A stretch of DNA of 64,000 bases from Bacillus sp. NTK071 (GCF_017303315.1 NZ_JAFKOI010000003.1:202832-266831), one strand, 5' to 3'. Positions 45,819-57,188 are shown, counted from the stretch's first letter. Numbers and translations: made by a program. Notes: generated by a model from the letters alone, not told the origin.

Positions 45819-45953
45819 GATGTCACCCACTCTCTTAAACAGCCATTCTTTCTCTCATTTTATCATGTTTAAAAATAATTAGATGTTCTTTTATTAAATT
45901 TTCCATATTCTGCATTACTCTATTTCAAGCTACTATTTATTGATTCCACCCAT

Positions 45954-45982
45954 AAAAAAACTCATCCGATATGGATGAGTTT
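45954..45982 (-). terminator. noc terminator
   Basis: AAACTCATCC/GGATGAGTTT stem with a T-run on the minus strand, touching the noc stop codon. Confidence 0.85.
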
Positions 45983-46821
45983 CACTTCTTTTTAGGGATG
46001 CGAATAGTGAATTGATAATATTCATCATGATCCTCTTCATCTGTATCAATCAACAAACCGGTTTCAGTTACCATATCAAGAGATTGACGAATCGTATTCA
46101 CAGCTAAACGCATATCCTTACTAACTGATTTCTTTCTAGGCTTCGGTTTTGGCGCAGTGCCTTCAAGCATACGAACAACACGTTCTTCAGTCTGCTTAAC
46201 ATTCCATTGTCTTTCAAGCACTTCTGCAAGTAATTTCACTTGATTCTCTGGATTTTTGAGAGGTATTAAAGCTCGAGCATGTCGCTCTGTAATTTGCTTC
46301 TGAAGAAGAGCTTGTTGCACAGGTTCAGGTAGCTTCAAAAGTCTGAGCTTATTAGCAATGGTAGATTGTCCCTTACCAAGACGTTGTGCAAGGCTTTCTT
46401 GAGTTAAATCATGAAGTTCAATAAGCTGTGCATAAGCCATGGCTTCCTCAACTGCAGTTAGCTCTTCCCGTTGAAGGTTTTCTATAAGGGCAATCGATGC
46501 CGTTTGTGAATCATTAAATTCCTTGATAATTGCAGGGATTCGTTCCCATCCAAGCTTTTTAACAGCTCTCCAACGTCGTTCCCCGGCAATAATTTCGTAC
46601 TTACCATCGCGCTCTCTCACCACAATTGGCTGAATTATACCATGAGTTTTAATTGTTTGAGATAGTTCAGCAATTCTCTCATCTATAAAAATTGTTCGAG
46701 GCTGGAAACGGTTCGGAATAATTTCCTCAACAAGAAGTTGTTTCACCTCTTCTTGTTCTGCTTCCATCGTCTCGTTTTTCTCATCGTTCAAACCGAAAAG
46801 ACGTGAAAACGTATGCTTCAT
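45982..46821 (-). CDS. noc: nucleoid occlusion protein
   Basis: A ParB paralogue of 279 residues that binds Noc sites and blocks septation over the nucleoid. The N-terminus [11 protein letters not shown] is the amphipathic membrane-targeting helix of Noc; then the CTPase core ([22 protein letters not shown]), helix-turn-helix ([20 protein letters not shown]) and C-terminal dimer domain. Distinguished from Spo0J by the N-terminal helix and position downstream of rsmG. Confidence 0.97.
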   Translation of the reverse strand: MKHTFSRLFGLNDEKNETMEAEQEEVKQLLVEEIIPNRFQPRTIFIDERIAELSQTIKTHGIIQPIVVRERDGKYEIIAGERRWRAVKKLGWERIPAIIKEFNDSQTASIALIENLQREELTAVEEAMAYAQLIELHDLTQESLAQRLGKGQSTIANKLRLLKLPEPVQQALLQKQITERHARALIPLKNPENQVKLLAEVLERQWNVKQTEERVVRMLEGTAPKPKPRKKSVSKDMRLAVNTIRQSLDMVTETGLLIDTDEEDHDEYYQFTIRIPKKK

Positions 46822-46895
46822 CGCCTAACACCACCTTTAATCGATTCCTTAACTGATTCGCTGCTCTAAAACGAAAATCCTTCTGTCATAGCGAG

Positions 46896-46911
46896 CGTTC
46901 CATGTGAAACA
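46896..46911. promoter_or_regulatory. degenerate parS between noc and rsmG
   Basis: CGTTCCATGTGAAACA matches TGTTCCACGTGAAACA at 14 of 16 positions. One mismatch is in the central CACGTG core, so binding may be weak. Confidence 0.5.
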
Positions 46912-46940
46912 ATCATCCGTTCAAATGCAGTCCATTTCTA

Positions 46941-47654
46941 TTATAAAGGATTTTTATTTGGTGTGCCTGGCTTTCTTGGATATTTCTTTGGAGTTGTTTT
47001 GACTTTTTTAATCGTTACGATGTTTCGCTCACTTTTTTCACCTGGAAGGGTGAGCGTATCAAGTTTCTCTACTTCTCCCCCAAGCATCTTAATTGCCTGC
47101 TTGCCTGTATCGAGTTCTTCTTCGACATTAGGACCTTTTAAAGCAACGAAATAACCATTCTGTTTCACTAGAGGCAGACATAACTCCCCAAGAACCGACA
47201 TACGTGCTACCGCTCTCGCTGTCACAACATCATACGATTCACGATGAAATTTGTTTTTACCAAATAATTCTGCACGATCGTGAAAGAAGGACACATTTTC
47301 TAAATTTAGTTCTGAAGAAAGATTTTCCAGAAAGCCTATTCGTTTGTTAAGCGAATCGACAATGGTGATTTTCAAATGTGGAAAGCAAATTTTAATCGGA
47401 AGACTTGGAAATCCGGCTCCAGCTCCTACATCACAAATATGATAATTAGAAGAGAAATCAAATGAGAACGCGGACATGATGGAATCAAAGAAATGCTTTT
47501 CATACACTTCTTCTTTTTCTGTAATGGCCGTCAGATTCATTTTCTCGTTCCATTCAACTAAAACTTCGTAGTATGTTTGAAATTGTTGAAGCTGCAGGGG
47601 AGAAAGAGTAATTCCTTTCTCCATTAGCAACTCCTGAAACTGTTGTTCGTTCAT
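46941..47654 (-). CDS. rsmG: 16S rRNA (guanine-527-N7)-methyltransferase
   Basis: RsmG (GidB) of 237 residues. The SAM-binding motif is [17 protein letters not shown], with [20 protein letters not shown] upstream and VTARAVARM downstream as family signatures. It methylates G527 of 16S rRNA; loss gives low-level streptomycin resistance. The C-terminus is basic ([16 protein letters not shown]). It follows mnmG by 19 bases. Confidence 0.97.
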   Translation of the reverse strand: MNEQQFQELLMEKGITLSPLQLQQFQTYYEVLVEWNEKMNLTAITEKEEVYEKHFFDSIMSAFSFDFSSNYHICDVGAGAGFPSLPIKICFPHLKITIVDSLNKRIGFLENLSSELNLENVSFFHDRAELFGKNKFHRESYDVVTARAVARMSVLGELCLPLVKQNGYFVALKGPNVEEELDTGKQAIKMLGGEVEKLDTLTLPGEKSERNIVTIKKVKTTPKKYPRKPGTPNKNPL

Positions 47655-47673
47655 AGCCCCTCCGCTTTAAACA

Positions 47674-49557
47674 TTATTTTGCAATTTTTGCGATCTTACC
47701 TTGTTCAATATATACAAGCAGAATAGAAACATCTGCAGGGTTCACTCCTGAAACACGAGATGCTTGACCGATGGAAAGTGGACGAACTTCATCAAGCTTC
47801 TGCTTTGCTTCAGTTGCAAGTCCACCAATCGCATGATAATCAATGCCATCAGGAATTTTCTTCTCATCCATTCTCTTCATACGCTCAACTTGCTGAAGGC
47901 TTTTGTTAATATAGCCACTGTATTTAATCTGAATTTCAACTTGTTCAGCCACATCTTCTGGAATGTCAAAGTCAGCAGGTGCAAGTTGATGAATCTCCTG
48001 ATACGTTACTTCCGGTCTCTTTAAGAGATTAGCCGCGTGCATCGCTTCTTTCAATTCAGTACTATTCTCTGGAAGAACAGCATTTACCTTATCGCTCGGT
48101 TTGATGACAATCTTCTCAAGACGCTTCATTTCTTGCTCAATCATTTCTTTCTTAGCAAGAAAACGATCATAGCGTTCTTTAGGAATCATACCTATCTCGT
48201 AACCAAGCTCAGTTAATCTTAAGTCTGCATTATCATGACGAAGTAGCAAACGATATTCTGCGCGTGATGTTAATAGACGATACGGCTCATTCGTTCCTTT
48301 TGTAACAAGGTCATCAATCATGACTCCAATGTATCCTTGAGAGCGATCAAGTATCACCGCTTCACGCTCCTGTGCATTCCTTGCAGCGTTAATACCAGAC
48401 ATAATGCCTTGACCAGCAGCTTCTTCATAACCTGAAGTCCCGTTTAACTGTCCTGCAGTAAAGAGATTTTTCACTGTTTTCGTTTCAAGCGAAGGCCACA
48501 ATTGAGTAGGCACAACAACGTCATATTCGATTGCATAACCTGCACGCATCATTTCAACGTTTTCAAGACCAGGTACTGTTTTAAGAATTTGCTGCTGCAA
48601 GTCTTCAGGAAGACTTGTTGAAAGCCCCTGCACATAGACTTCTTTAGTATTACGTCCTTCTGGTTCAAGAAAGATCTGATGACGCGGCTTATCATTAAAG
48701 CGAACAATTTTATCTTCAATCGATGGGCAGTAACGTGGCCCTGTTCCTTCAATCATGCCTGAATACATCGGAGAGCGATGAAGGTTATCATTAATGAGCT
48801 TATGCGTTTCTTCCCCGGTATACGTTAACCAGCAAGGAAGCTGATCTGTAATAAACTCTGTTGTTTCATATGAGAAGGCACGAGGTTTTTCATCACCTGG
48901 CTGTATTTCAGTTTTGCTATAATCGATTGATTTATTGTTCACACGTGGCGGTGTTCCTGTCTTAAAACGAACCATTTCAAAGCCTAGCTCTTCCAAGTGG
49001 TGAGACAGGTTAACAGAAGGCTGCATGTTATTCGGTCCACTTTCATAAGAAAGATCCCCTATAATTACGCGGCCTCGCATGAATGTTCCCGTTGTGAGTA
49101 CAACAGATTTCGCTTCGAATTCTGCACCAGTCTTCGTAATAACTCCTTTGCAGACACCATCTTCTACAATAAGTTTCTCAACCATCCCCTGCAAAAGCGT
49201 GAGGTTGTCTTGTTCTTCAATGGTTTTCTTCATTTCACTTTGATACAGCACTTTATCAGCCTGTGCACGCAGTGCACGTACAGCAGGACCTTTACCTGTA
49301 TTTAACATTCGCATTTGAATATGCGTTTTATCTATATTTCTTCCCATTGCTCCACCTAGTGCATCGATTTCCCGCACAACAATTCCTTTTGCAGGACCCC
49401 CTACACTTGGATTACATGGCATAAATGCGACAGAATCCAAATTAAGTGTGAGCATGAGTGTTTTAGCACCCATTCTAGCTGAAGCAAGACCCGCTTCTAC
49501 ACCGGCATGACCTGCTCCGACAACAATAACATCATAAGAATCGGCTTTGTAACCCAT
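47674..49557 (-). CDS. mnmG: tRNA uridine-5-carboxymethylaminomethyl modification enzyme MnmG
   Basis: A 627-residue FAD enzyme (GidA) that, with MnmE, builds the cmnm5 group on wobble U34 of tRNAs. FAD-binding [28 protein letters not shown] and [16 protein letters not shown] are intact, and the C-terminal helical domain ends [16 protein letters not shown]. Located 24 bases downstream of mnmE. Confidence 0.98.
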   Translation of the reverse strand: MGYKADSYDVIVVGAGHAGVEAGLASARMGAKTLMLTLNLDSVAFMPCNPSVGGPAKGIVVREIDALGGAMGRNIDKTHIQMRMLNTGKGPAVRALRAQADKVLYQSEMKKTIEEQDNLTLLQGMVEKLIVEDGVCKGVITKTGAEFEAKSVVLTTGTFMRGRVIIGDLSYESGPNNMQPSVNLSHHLEELGFEMVRFKTGTPPRVNNKSIDYSKTEIQPGDEKPRAFSYETTEFITDQLPCWLTYTGEETHKLINDNLHRSPMYSGMIEGTGPRYCPSIEDKIVRFNDKPRHQIFLEPEGRNTKEVYVQGLSTSLPEDLQQQILKTVPGLENVEMMRAGYAIEYDVVVPTQLWPSLETKTVKNLFTAGQLNGTSGYEEAAGQGIMSGINAARNAQEREAVILDRSQGYIGVMIDDLVTKGTNEPYRLLTSRAEYRLLLRHDNADLRLTELGYEIGMIPKERYDRFLAKKEMIEQEMKRLEKIVIKPSDKVNAVLPENSTELKEAMHAANLLKRPEVTYQEIHQLAPADFDIPEDVAEQVEIQIKYSGYINKSLQQVERMKRMDEKKIPDGIDYHAIGGLATEAKQKLDEVRPLSIGQASRVSGVNPADVSILLVYIEQGKIAKIAK

Positions 49558-49581
49558 TGCCGTATTCCTCCTTTAATCTAC

Positions 49582-50958
49582 TTATTTCCCAAGACAGAAC
49601 TGCGAGAATAACTGATCAATTAAGCTATCTGAAACAGTATCACCAATGATTTCACCTAGAAGCTCCCAAGTCCTTGTAATATCAATTTGTACCATATCAA
49701 CTGGCATGCCTGCTTCTACAGCATCTAATGCATCTTCAAGTGTCTTACGTGACTGTTCAAGCAACGCAATGTGTCTAGAATTTGATACGTACGTTAAATC
49801 TTGTGATTCCACTGAACCAGCAAAGAAAAGCTCCGAAATAGACTTCTCGAGCTCATCAACTCCCTGTTCATTCTTTAGCGAAGTTGTAATCATTGGATGT
49901 TCTTCTGCTAACTTTTTCACTTTTGATAAATCAAGTTTCTCATCAAGATCGGTTTTATTAACAATGACGATAACATCCATACCTTCAACAGCTTCGAATA
50001 GCTTTTTATCTTCATCGGTTAGCTCATCGTTATAGTTAAGAACAAGTAGGATGAGATCCGCTTGTTTTAATCGTTCACGCGACCGCTCAACGCCAATTCG
50101 TTCGACAAGATCCTCAGTTTCACGAATACCAGCTGTATCAACTAGTCTGAGCGGCACGCCCCTTACATTAACATATTCCTCGATAACGTCGCGCGTCGTC
50201 CCAGGTACATCTGTCACGATGGCTTTGTTTTCATGAACAAGACTATTTAACAAAGAAGACTTTCCAACGTTAGGTCTTCCTACAATAACAGTAGAAAGTC
50301 CTTCACGTAGGATCTTACCCTGCCTTGCTGTGACCAGAATGCTTTTAATTTCTTCTTCTACTTCTTTTAACTGGTTTGTTAACAAATTCTGCGTCATTTC
50401 TTCAGCATCATACTCCGGGTAGTCAATATTAACCTCTACATGCGCTACCGTTTCTAGCAATTGCTGTCTAAGGTTAGCAATAAGCGTCGAAAGTCGACCT
50501 TCCATTTGATTTAATGCTACATTCATCGCTCGATCGGTTTTAGCTCGAATGAGATCAATCACTGCCTCTGCCTGTGATAAATCAATTCTACCGTTAAGAA
50601 ATGCTCGTTTTGTAAACTCACCCGGTTCTGCAAGACGAGCTCCACTTCTTAGAACAAGCTCAAGAACCCTATTAACTGATACAAGTCCACCATGACAGTT
50701 AATTTCAACAATGTCTTCTCTTGTAAATGTTCGAGGACCTCTCATGAGAGAAACCATAACTTCCTCTGCTACTTCATCTGTATCAGGATCAATAAGATGA
50801 CCATAATGAATGGTGTGAGAATCCACTGAGTTCAGTGTTTGTTTCCCTTTATACAATCGATCTGCAATCTCCACCGCTTCTGAACCGCTTAGACGGACAA
50901 TCGCAATCGCTCCTTCTCCCATTGGAGTCGATATCGCGGCAATTGTTTCATATTCCAC
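49582..50958 (-). CDS. mnmE: tRNA modification GTPase MnmE
   Basis: A 458-residue GTPase (TrmE/ThdF), partner of MnmG. The N-terminal folate-binding domain reads [24 protein letters not shown]; G1 [15 protein letters not shown]2 TTRD, G3 DTAGIRET, G4 NKTD; the C-terminus FCLGK carries the catalytic cysteine. It starts [11 protein letters not shown] with AGAGAGG upstream. Confidence 0.98.
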   Translation of the reverse strand: MEYETIAAISTPMGEGAIAIVRLSGSEAVEIADRLYKGKQTLNSVDSHTIHYGHLIDPDTDEVAEEVMVSLMRGPRTFTREDIVEINCHGGLVSVNRVLELVLRSGARLAEPGEFTKRAFLNGRIDLSQAEAVIDLIRAKTDRAMNVALNQMEGRLSTLIANLRQQLLETVAHVEVNIDYPEYDAEEMTQNLLTNQLKEVEEEIKSILVTARQGKILREGLSTVIVGRPNVGKSSLLNSLVHENKAIVTDVPGTTRDVIEEYVNVRGVPLRLVDTAGIRETEDLVERIGVERSRERLKQADLILLVLNYNDELTDEDKKLFEAVEGMDVIVIVNKTDLDEKLDLSKVKKLAEEHPMITTSLKNEQGVDELEKSISELFFAGSVESQDLTYVSNSRHIALLEQSRKTLEDALDAVEAGMPVDMVQIDITRTWELLGEIIGDTVSDSLIDQLFSQFCLGK

Positions 50959-51047
50959 TTGTATTCACCTCTCTTATTCAAACAAATCGTGTTCTATCTA
51001 TTAACAACTTTCTTATATATAAAGAATGCTAGTATTAGTTTAACCAA

Positions 51048-51096
51048 TTATCCACAGTGGATAACTCCATCTGATAACATGACAGACTAATCCACA
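51048..51096. promoter_or_regulatory. DnaA-box cluster between mnmE and jag
   Basis: TTATCCACA (51048-51056) is followed at once by an inverted AGTGGATAA (51056-51064, one mismatch) and by TAATCCACA (51088-51096, one mismatch). B. subtilis is known to bind DnaA in the jag-mnmE (thdF) gap, so the cluster looks conserved. Confidence 0.7.
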
Positions 51097-51214
51097 ATAC
51101 CTTTTAGTGTAACCCATTTTCATTAAAAAAGAAATAAGTATGCCCAGCGGTAGATGAACCTTTTTTGTCTAGATTACAGGCTCTTTTCTTAAACAATGGT
51201 GTTGTAAGTGTGGG

Positions 51215-51285
51215 TTAATTTCCGCTCTAGGATGATCGCTTTCTGCGGGGCGGGCTGTGAGCCTCCTTCCGCTCCAATTAGCTAA
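51215..51285. repeat. internally deleted copy of the Bacillaceae interspersed repeat
   Basis: The left part (TTTCCGCTCTAGGATGATCG through GCGGGGCGGGC and GAGCCTCC) and the right part (CCTTCCGCTCCAATTAGCTAA) match the element at 37838-37980, but the central ~75 bases are missing. The junction falls at a TCC word present at both break points. Confidence 0.6.
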
Positions 51286-51374
51286 GCTTGGTTTTCTATA
51301 CTAACATTCTTTCGAAAGCAACAATCTTTTATAAAAGAGCCTAAAAGAAAGTAGAATCCATCTTCTTTTTCCTC

Positions 51375-51405
51375 AAAAAAACCTCCGGGCATATGCCCGA
51401 AGGTT
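51375..51405 (-). terminator. terminator after jag
   Basis: AAACCT(T/C)CGGGCAT pairs around the palindromic ATAT centre, followed by seven T residues on the minus strand; it ends the rpmH-rnpA-yidD-yidC-jag gene string. Confidence 0.9.
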
Positions 51406-51410
51406 TAACG

Positions 51411-52031
51411 TTATTTATTACGTGGAACGATTACCACACGACGATGTGGATCATTTCCATCAGAGTGAGTAGATATCCCCTTCTTGTCTTTCAAATAAAG
51501 ATGGATAACTTTTCGTTCAAGCGACGGCATCGGTTCTAGCTGTATGTCCCTTTTCGTAACCATCGCTTTGTCCGCAAGACGATCAGCGAGTTTTTTTAAC
51601 GTCTCTTCTCGTCTTTCTCGGTAATTCTCTGCATCGAGAACGACACGAACAAATCGGTCAGAAAATCGATTTGCGGCAAGATTCGTTAAATATTGCAGTG
51701 AATTAAGAGTTTGGCCACGTTTCCCTATCAAAATCGCTATTTTCTCGCCAGAAAGTGTAAAGTAAAGGTCTCGATCTTCCCTTCTACCTTCTATTCTGGC
51801 TTCAACACCCATGTTGCTAATGACTTCTTGTAGAAAAGTACTTGTTTGCTCCATGACGTCTCGTTTTATAGTTACTTTAATGCGGGCTGGCTTTCCTCCA
51901 AAACCTAAAAATCCTTTTTTAGGTTCATCTAGCACTTCAATATCAACATTCTCTTGAACAGTTCCGATTTGATTCAGCGCATCTTTCATGGCCTCTTCAA
52001 TCGTTTTCCCCGTTACCGTAACGCTTCTCAC
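51411..52031 (-). CDS. khpB: RNA-binding protein KhpB (Jag)
   Basis: A 206-residue protein: N-terminal Jag_N domain ([20 protein letters not shown]), a KH domain ([20 protein letters not shown] with the GxxG loop GKRG) and an R3H domain ([20 protein letters not shown]). KhpB with KhpA binds RNAs and affects cell size and division. It overlaps yidC by 4 bases. Confidence 0.96.
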   Translation of the reverse strand: MRSVTVTGKTIEEAMKDALNQIGTVQENVDIEVLDEPKKGFLGFGGKPARIKVTIKRDVMEQTSTFLQEVISNMGVEARIEGRREDRDLYFTLSGEKIAILIGKRGQTLNSLQYLTNLAANRFSDRFVRVVLDAENYRERREETLKKLADRLADKAMVTKRDIQLEPMPSLERKVIHLYLKDKKGISTHSDGNDPHRRVVIVPRNK

Positions 52032-52795
52032 TTTTTCGTTCCCCCCGTATCCGAATCAGCGGTTTTAGTGGCAGGCTTCGTAATAAAGTAAGTTTGTGCA
52101 ATCATAAAAATGTTACCTACTACCCAGTAAAGCGCAAGTGCTGCAGGGAAGTTGATAGCAAATACAATAATCATAATCGGCATAACATATAGGAGCATTT
52201 TCATTTGAGGCTGTACTGCTCCACCGCTACCCATCATAATTTTTTGTTGAATAAATGTTGTAAGACCTGCAGTCAAGGCCAGGATAATATCTGGAGAACC
52301 TAGGCTAAACCAGAGGAAATTATGTGTTTCAATTGCTTGAGTACGCATAATAGCATGGTAAAAACCTAATAGAATCGGCATTTGAACCAGGATTGGTAAA
52401 CAGCCTGCAAGTGGATTAACTCCATTTTGTTGAAAGAGCTGCATTGTTTCTTGCTGAAGTTGCTGCTGCGTCTTCTGGTCTTTACTGCTGTATTTTTCTT
52501 TAAGTTTCTGCATTTGTGGCTGCAGTTCCTGCATTGCTTTCGAACTTTTGGTTTGTTTAATCATTAATGGAAGTAATAGAAGTCGAATTAAGATTGTAAC
52601 AATCATAATAGACAGTCCATAATTCCCATCACCAGTTAAATTAGCGAAAAATGTTAATGTTACGGAAAGTGGATATACGATATATACACTCCAGAATCCA
52701 GTGCTTTCTGCATCAATTGGTTCATTTACATTACAGCCTGATAGCACTGCAATAAGACCAATTAATAGAAATGCGAGGGTTATTTTTTTCCTCAC
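52028..52795 (-). CDS. yidC: membrane protein insertase YidC1 (SpoIIIJ)
   Basis: A 255-residue lipoprotein insertase. The lipobox LSGC places the acylated Cys at position 21; five membrane helices follow, with [20 protein letters not shown] (helix 2 and cytosolic hairpin) and the conserved Arg in IRLLLL. It inserts proteins into the membrane and, in B. subtilis, SpoIIIJ supports late sporulation. Positioned rpmH-rnpA-yidD-yidC-jag as usual. Confidence 0.97.
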   Translation of the reverse strand: MRKKITLAFLLIGLIAVLSGCNVNEPIDAESTGFWSVYIVYPLSVTLTFFANLTGDGNYGLSIMIVTILIRLLLLPLMIKQTKSSKAMQELQPQMQKLKEKYSSKDQKTQQQLQQETMQLFQQNGVNPLAGCLPILVQMPILLGFYHAIMRTQAIETHNFLWFSLGSPDIILALTAGLTTFIQQKIMMGSGGAVQPQMKMLLYVMPIMIIVFAINFPAALALYWVVGNIFMIAQTYFITKPATKTADSDTGGTKK

Positions 52796-52854
52796 GCTTC
52801 ATCCTCCTTGCAATCATATCTAAACATCTATATATGTAAGTAAAAGCAACATCA

Positions 52855-53076
52855 CTATTTCTTTCTTTCTGGCACAGGATCAAATCCCCCAGGATGAAAT
52901 GGATGGCATTTCGAAATTCTTCTAACCGTCAGCCATGTTCCTTTTAAAAAACCATGATTTTGATATGATTCGAAACTGTAATGAGAACACGATGGGTAAA
53001 AACGACACGATGGAGGAGTTAAAGGCGAAATGAATTTCTGGTAGACGCGGATTAGCATCATTGCCAGTTTTTTCAT
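52855..53076 (-). CDS. yidD: membrane protein insertion efficiency factor YidD
   Basis: A 73-residue protein with the signature [20 protein letters not shown] and [20 protein letters not shown]. It assists YidC-dependent membrane insertion. It overlaps the end of rnpA by 4 bases. Confidence 0.96.
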   Translation of the reverse strand: MKKLAMMLIRVYQKFISPLTPPSCRFYPSCSHYSFESYQNHGFLKGTWLTVRRISKCHPFHPGGFDPVPERKK

Positions 53077-53447
53077 TTAACATCCCTTCCTTTTCCACCG
53101 TGTTTAATACCTCTTAAAACATGGGCCCGGTTGAGTACATGTTTTAAACTGCCTTTTACCTCTTCAAAAGTCATATCAGATGTAGGTTTTCGAGCAATAA
53201 CGACAAAATCATAAGGAAACTTGATTTGATCAGTTAGCTGATGAAATGATTCGCGAACAAGTCGCTTTACGCGATTTCTCGTCACAGCATTTCCAATTCG
53301 CTTACTTACTGAAAGGCCAAGTCTAAATTGAGGTTGATCATTTCGCTTTAAAACATACACAACAAATTGTCTATTTGCAGTTGAGCTTCCGTTTTTAAAT
53401 ACGTTCTGAAACTCAGAATTCTTTTTAATCCGGTAGTTGCTATTCAA
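53073..53447 (-). CDS. rnpA: ribonuclease P protein component
   Basis: The 124-residue protein subunit of RNase [17 protein letters not shown] at the N-terminus and the RNR motif region [20 protein letters not shown] identify it. The start is put at the TTG at 53447 with GGGAG 8 bases upstream; the ATG at 53480 would add eleven residues unlike the family. It lies after a terminator-like hairpin downstream of rpmH, so its level is probably lower than that of rpmH. Confidence 0.95.
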   Translation of the reverse strand: MNSNYRIKKNSEFQNVFKNGSSTANRQFVVYVLKRNDQPQFRLGLSVSKRIGNAVTRNRVKRLVRESFHQLTDQIKFPYDFVVIARKPTSDMTFEEVKGSLKHVLNRAHVLRGIKHGGKGRDVK

Positions 53448-53496
53448 TCCGCACACTCCCAGTGTTACTTGGATAAGCACATTATAAACCTTATCT

Positions 53497-53526
53497 TAAA
53501 AAAAGACCACTGATGATCAGTGGTCT
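53497..53526 (-). terminator. terminator/attenuator between rpmH and rnpA
   Basis: AGACCACTGA/TCAGTGGTCT stem followed by seven T residues on the minus strand, overlapping the rpmH stop codon. It would end most rpmH transcripts before rnpA. Confidence 0.8.
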
Positions 53527-53659
53527 ATGCAGACAATACTTTTCTACCTTTACGGCGACGACGAGCTAGAACTTTACGTCCGTTAGCTGAGCTCATACGT
53601 GCACGAAAACCGTGAACTTTTTTACGTTTACGTGTGTTTGGTTGAAACGTTCTTTTCAT
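53525..53659 (-). CDS. rpmH: 50S ribosomal protein L34
   Basis: The minus strand encodes 44 residues: [20 protein letters not shown], then [20 protein letters not shown] and VLSA, a full-length L34. GGGAGGTG lies about 7 bases before the ATG. First gene leftward of oriC. Confidence 0.98.
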   Translation of the reverse strand: MKRTFQPNTRKRKKVHGFRARMSSANGRKVLARRRRKGRKVLSA

Positions 53660-53851
53660 TATATTACACCTCCCTGAGGATAAACTGTATAAAGACAGTC
53701 CAAGTAATTATAAGAAAGAAGGGTACTAATTGTCAAGTTTCTTCGTAAATTCACTTTAGTACCTTTTGCTTGCGAAGTTTCTCTCTCTGATCTAACAACC
53801 AGACTACTAGAATTTGAACAACCATTGAATAACGAAACTCCAAAAAACGCG

Positions 53852-54180
53852 TGTGGATAACTTTTTTCGACATTTTTCAGTTATGCACACCACTTATCGA
53901 CAGGTTCTACACAAAATCTAGTGCTGTGGACAAATCGAGTCCACAAGATATGCGCTCTGTGGATAACTTCCCCAAAATCATTGCAATCACGCCATTCATT
54001 TGTTATGATATTTGTGTTTTAACTCGTGAATAAGAATATGCGCGTTATTAACAGTCCACAGTCTGTGGATAAATATGTGGACAGTTATTAAGGGGTGTTT
54101 ACGCCTACGTCCACAACCCTGTGAACTCAGTCGATAATTCGACTTTCTTCTATATTATATGATTCACTTCGATTTTGTGG
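53852..54180. other. oriC, DnaA-box region upstream of dnaA (incA/B side)
   Basis: Perfect TGTGGATAA boxes at 53852-53860, 53958-53966 and 54064-54072, plus one-mismatch boxes TTATGCACA (53881), TTATCGACA (53894) and TGTGGACAA (53925), lie in the rpmH-dnaA gap. With the second cluster between dnaA and dnaN this forms a bipartite origin as in B. subtilis. 53660-53850 contains the rpmH promoter region; I see no gene there. Confidence 0.88.
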
Positions 54181-54300
54181 ACAGTATAATTATTAATGAA
54201 TATTCAAACGGTTATACAAAGGTTGTACGTTGGCATATTAGGCGAATATCGTCAGCGGTTACAGCCTGTTTTTATTTTGGGAACAAAAGGAGGGACTTCG

Positions 54301-55653
54301 TTGGATAACATCACGGATCTCTGGCAGCAAGCCTTATCAGAAATCGAAAAAAAATTAAGTAAACCCAGTTTTGAAACGTGGTTGAAATCAACTTCAGCAA
54401 ACAGAATGGAAGGCAACACCATTATCATTACTGCACCCAACGAGTTCGCACGAGACTGGCTCGAGTCCAGATATTCAAGTTTAATTACCGAGACACTTCT
54501 GGAACTAACAGGTAGTGAATTAAGAGCAAAGTTTATTATTCCGCAGAATCAGTCAGATACTGACCTTGATATCGAACAGTCTATGAAGAAAAAACCAAAG
54601 GCTAATCCAGCGCAGGAAGAGCACCCACAAAGCGTGCTTAACTCTAAATATACTTTTGACACTTTTGTTATTGGATCGGGAAACCGCTTTGCGCATGCCG
54701 CTTCTCTTGCAGTAGCTGAAGCACCAGCGAAAGCCTATAATCCACTCTTTATTTATGGGGGAGTAGGACTTGGGAAAACTCACTTAATGCATGCGATTGG
54801 ACACTATGTAATTGAGCATAATCCGAATGCAAAAGTAGTCTATTTATCATCTGAAAAATTCACGAATGAGTTTATTAACTCAATTCGTGACAATAAAACC
54901 GTCAATTTCCGCAACAAATATCGAAATGTAGACGTGCTATTAATCGATGATATTCAATTTCTAGCTGGAAAAGAACAAACACAAGAAGAGTTTTTCCATA
55001 CGTTTAATGCACTTCATGAAGAAAGTAAACAGATTGTAATCTCAAGTGATCGACCACCTAAAGAGATTCCAACTTTGGAAGATCGTTTACGCTCACGTTT
55101 CGAGTGGGGTTTAATTACGGATATCACGCCTCCTGATCTTGAAACAAGGATTGCGATTCTTCGAAAGAAGGCAAAAGCTGAGGGATTAGACATTCCAAAT
55201 GAGGTTATGCTGTACATTGCTAATCAGATTGATACGAATATACGAGAGCTTGAAGGTGCACTAATTAGAGTTGTAGCCTATTCCTCTTTAATCAATCAAG
55301 ATATGAACGCAGATCTTGCAGCGGAAGCATTGAAGAACATTATTCCTTCTTCTAAACCAAGAGTTATTACCATCCATGATATCCAAACCGTTATTGGTGA
55401 TCACTATTCTGTAAAGCTTGAGGATTTTGCAGCTAAGAAAAGAACCAAATCTGTAGCATTCCCTCGCCAGATTGCGATGTATCTTTCAAGAGAGCTTACA
55501 GATTTCTCACTTCCTAAGATTGGGGAGGAGTTTGGGGGACGAGATCACACAACCGTTATCCATGCTCATGAGAAAATCTCAAAATTGGTTGATTCTGATC
55601 AAGAACTTCAGAAAAAAGTGCAAGATATTGTGGAACAACTAAAAAATGGTTAA
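54301..55653 (+). CDS. dnaA: chromosomal replication initiator DnaA
   Basis: A 450-residue initiator. Domain [21 protein letters not shown], a short linker, the AAA+ domain with Walker [14 protein letters not shown] and Walker [21 protein letters not shown], and the domain IV DNA-binding signature [12 protein letters not shown]. The start is placed at the TTG at 54301 ([11 protein letters not shown] follows) with AAGGAGGG 6 bases upstream, matching known DnaA N-termini; the longer ATG reading adds 35 unrelated residues inside oriC. Confidence 0.98.
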   Translation: MDNITDLWQQALSEIEKKLSKPSFETWLKSTSANRMEGNTIIITAPNEFARDWLESRYSSLITETLLELTGSELRAKFIIPQNQSDTDLDIEQSMKKKPKANPAQEEHPQSVLNSKYTFDTFVIGSGNRFAHAASLAVAEAPAKAYNPLFIYGGVGLGKTHLMHAIGHYVIEHNPNAKVVYLSSEKFTNEFINSIRDNKTVNFRNKYRNVDVLLIDDIQFLAGKEQTQEEFFHTFNALHEESKQIVISSDRPPKEIPTLEDRLRSRFEWGLITDITPPDLETRIAILRKKAKAEGLDIPNEVMLYIANQIDTNIRELEGALIRVVAYSSLINQDMNADLAAEALKNIIPSSKPRVITIHDIQTVIGDHYSVKLEDFAAKKRTKSVAFPRQIAMYLSRELTDFSLPKIGEEFGGRDHTTVIHAHEKISKLVDSDQELQKKVQDIVEQLKNG

Positions 55654-55659
55654 TCTTCT

Positions 55660-55845
55660 TTTTGTGGATATTAGTTAATAGAGTGTGTACAATTATCAAT
55701 AGTTACTCACACACTATCCACAGGTGGATATTAACAGCATCATGGGTTCGTGAACACTTATCCACACATTCACAGCCCCTACTAGTAAGACTACGACTTT
55801 TTTTAAGTAATAAATATATTATTAGGGTCATTTATTTAGGAGGTT
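55660..55845. other. oriC, DnaA-box and unwinding region between dnaA and dnaN (incC side)
   Basis: A perfect TTATCCACA (55758-55766) and near matches TGTGGATAT (about 55664) and CTATCCACA (about 55715) precede a GC-rich patch and then CTAGTAAGACTAC and a long AT-rich tract (about 55797-55840). Box, GC patch, TAG/TAA-type trios and AT-rich DNA in this order resemble the basal unwinding system of B. subtilis; the trio assignment is tentative. Confidence 0.75.
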
Positions 55846-55849
55846 AATT

Positions 55850-56992
55850 ATGCGTTTCACAATTGAAAGAGACCATCTTGTTTCAAGCGTATCTGATGTA
55901 ATGAAAGCTGTATCTTCAAGAACAACAATTCCTATTCTAACGGGCATCAAAATTGTTGCGAGTGATGAAGGGGTAACTCTTACAGGCAGTGATTCTGACA
56001 TTTCGATCGAATGTTTCATTCCCTCAGAGGAAAATGATAAACAAATCGTTGAAATTTCTAAGATGGGAAGTATCGTCCTTCAAGCGCGCTTCTTCTCAGA
56101 TATTGTGAAGAAATTACCTGGTGATCAGGTTGAAGTAGAAGTATTTGATAGTCTAACAACTAGAATTCGTTCTGGTTCTTCGGAATTTAATCTAAATGGA
56201 TTAGATCCTGAAGAATATCCACGTCTACCAGAAGTAGAAGCACAGGAAGGTTTTCAAATACAGGCAGATCTTCTTAAAAACATTATTAGACAAACTGTTT
56301 TTGCTGTTTCTACTTCAGAAACTCGACCGGTGTTAACAGGTGTAAACTGGAAGCTTGAAGATGGCGAGTTAAACTGTACTGCTACAGATAGTCATAGACT
56401 TGCACTTCGAACTGTTAAGGTTGAACCGAATAATAACGAGCTTTCATTTTCCAATGTTGTGATTCCTGGTAAAAGCTTAAGTGAACTATCTAAGATCATT
56501 GATGACAATGAAGAGCTTGTGGATATTACGGTGACGGAGAATCAAATTCTCTTTAAATCAAAGCACATCTTATTCTTTTCAAGACTTCTTGACGGAAATT
56601 ATCCTGATACAAGCCGTCTGATTCCAAACGATAGCAAAACAAACGTTACGGTTTCAGCTAAAGAACTTTTACAAGCGATTGACCGTGCGTCAGTTCTTGC
56701 TCGCGAAGGAAGAAACAATGTGGTTAAACTTGCAAGCATTGAAGATTCTACTTTGGAAATCTCATCAAACTCACCGGAGATCGGGAAAGTTATTGAACAA
56801 GTTCAATCACATTCATTTGATGGAGAAGAGCTCAAGATCTCATTCAGTGCGAAGTATATGATGGATGCGTTAAGATCAATGGATTCTAACGAAGTAAATA
56901 TCAGCTTCACTGGAGCCATGCGACCATTCTTAATTAAACCAATTGAAGGTGCTGCCATTATGCAGTTGATTTTACCGGTCCGCACTTATTAA
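55850..56992 (+). CDS. dnaN: DNA polymerase III beta sliding clamp
   Basis: A 380-residue clamp with three repeated clamp domains. MRFTIERDHLVSSVSDVMKA, TDSHRLALRTVKVE and the C-terminal AIMQLILPVRTY identify it. AGGAGG is 5 bases before the ATG. It follows the unwinding region and ends at its own terminator. Confidence 0.99.
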   Translation: MRFTIERDHLVSSVSDVMKAVSSRTTIPILTGIKIVASDEGVTLTGSDSDISIECFIPSEENDKQIVEISKMGSIVLQARFFSDIVKKLPGDQVEVEVFDSLTTRIRSGSSEFNLNGLDPEEYPRLPEVEAQEGFQIQADLLKNIIRQTVFAVSTSETRPVLTGVNWKLEDGELNCTATDSHRLALRTVKVEPNNNELSFSNVVIPGKSLSELSKIIDDNEELVDITVTENQILFKSKHILFFSRLLDGNYPDTSRLIPNDSKTNVTVSAKELLQAIDRASVLAREGRNNVVKLASIEDSTLEISSNSPEIGKVIEQVQSHSFDGEELKISFSAKYMMDALRSMDSNEVNISFTGAMRPFLIKPIEGAAIMQLILPVRTY

Positions 56993-57019
56993 AATTTACT
57001 AGCAAAAACGAATAATATT

Positions 57020-57059
57020 AAGCTGCTGAGGAGTTTACTTCCAGCGGCTTTCTCTTTTT
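57020..57059 (+). terminator. dnaN terminator
   Basis: AAGCTGCTG and CAGCGGCTT form a 9-bp stem with one G-T pair, followed by TCTCTTTTTC. Confidence 0.75.
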
Positions 57060-57188
57060 CGTAAAGCTTTTGAAACTTTTCGTCCTAATACTCATGCGTT
57101 TTAGGGGAAAAAGAGGTATAATAAACTATTGTCATCCTTCAGATTCGATTTAGTGAAGTTGGATAGAAGGAGAATGAGGTGAACGAGA

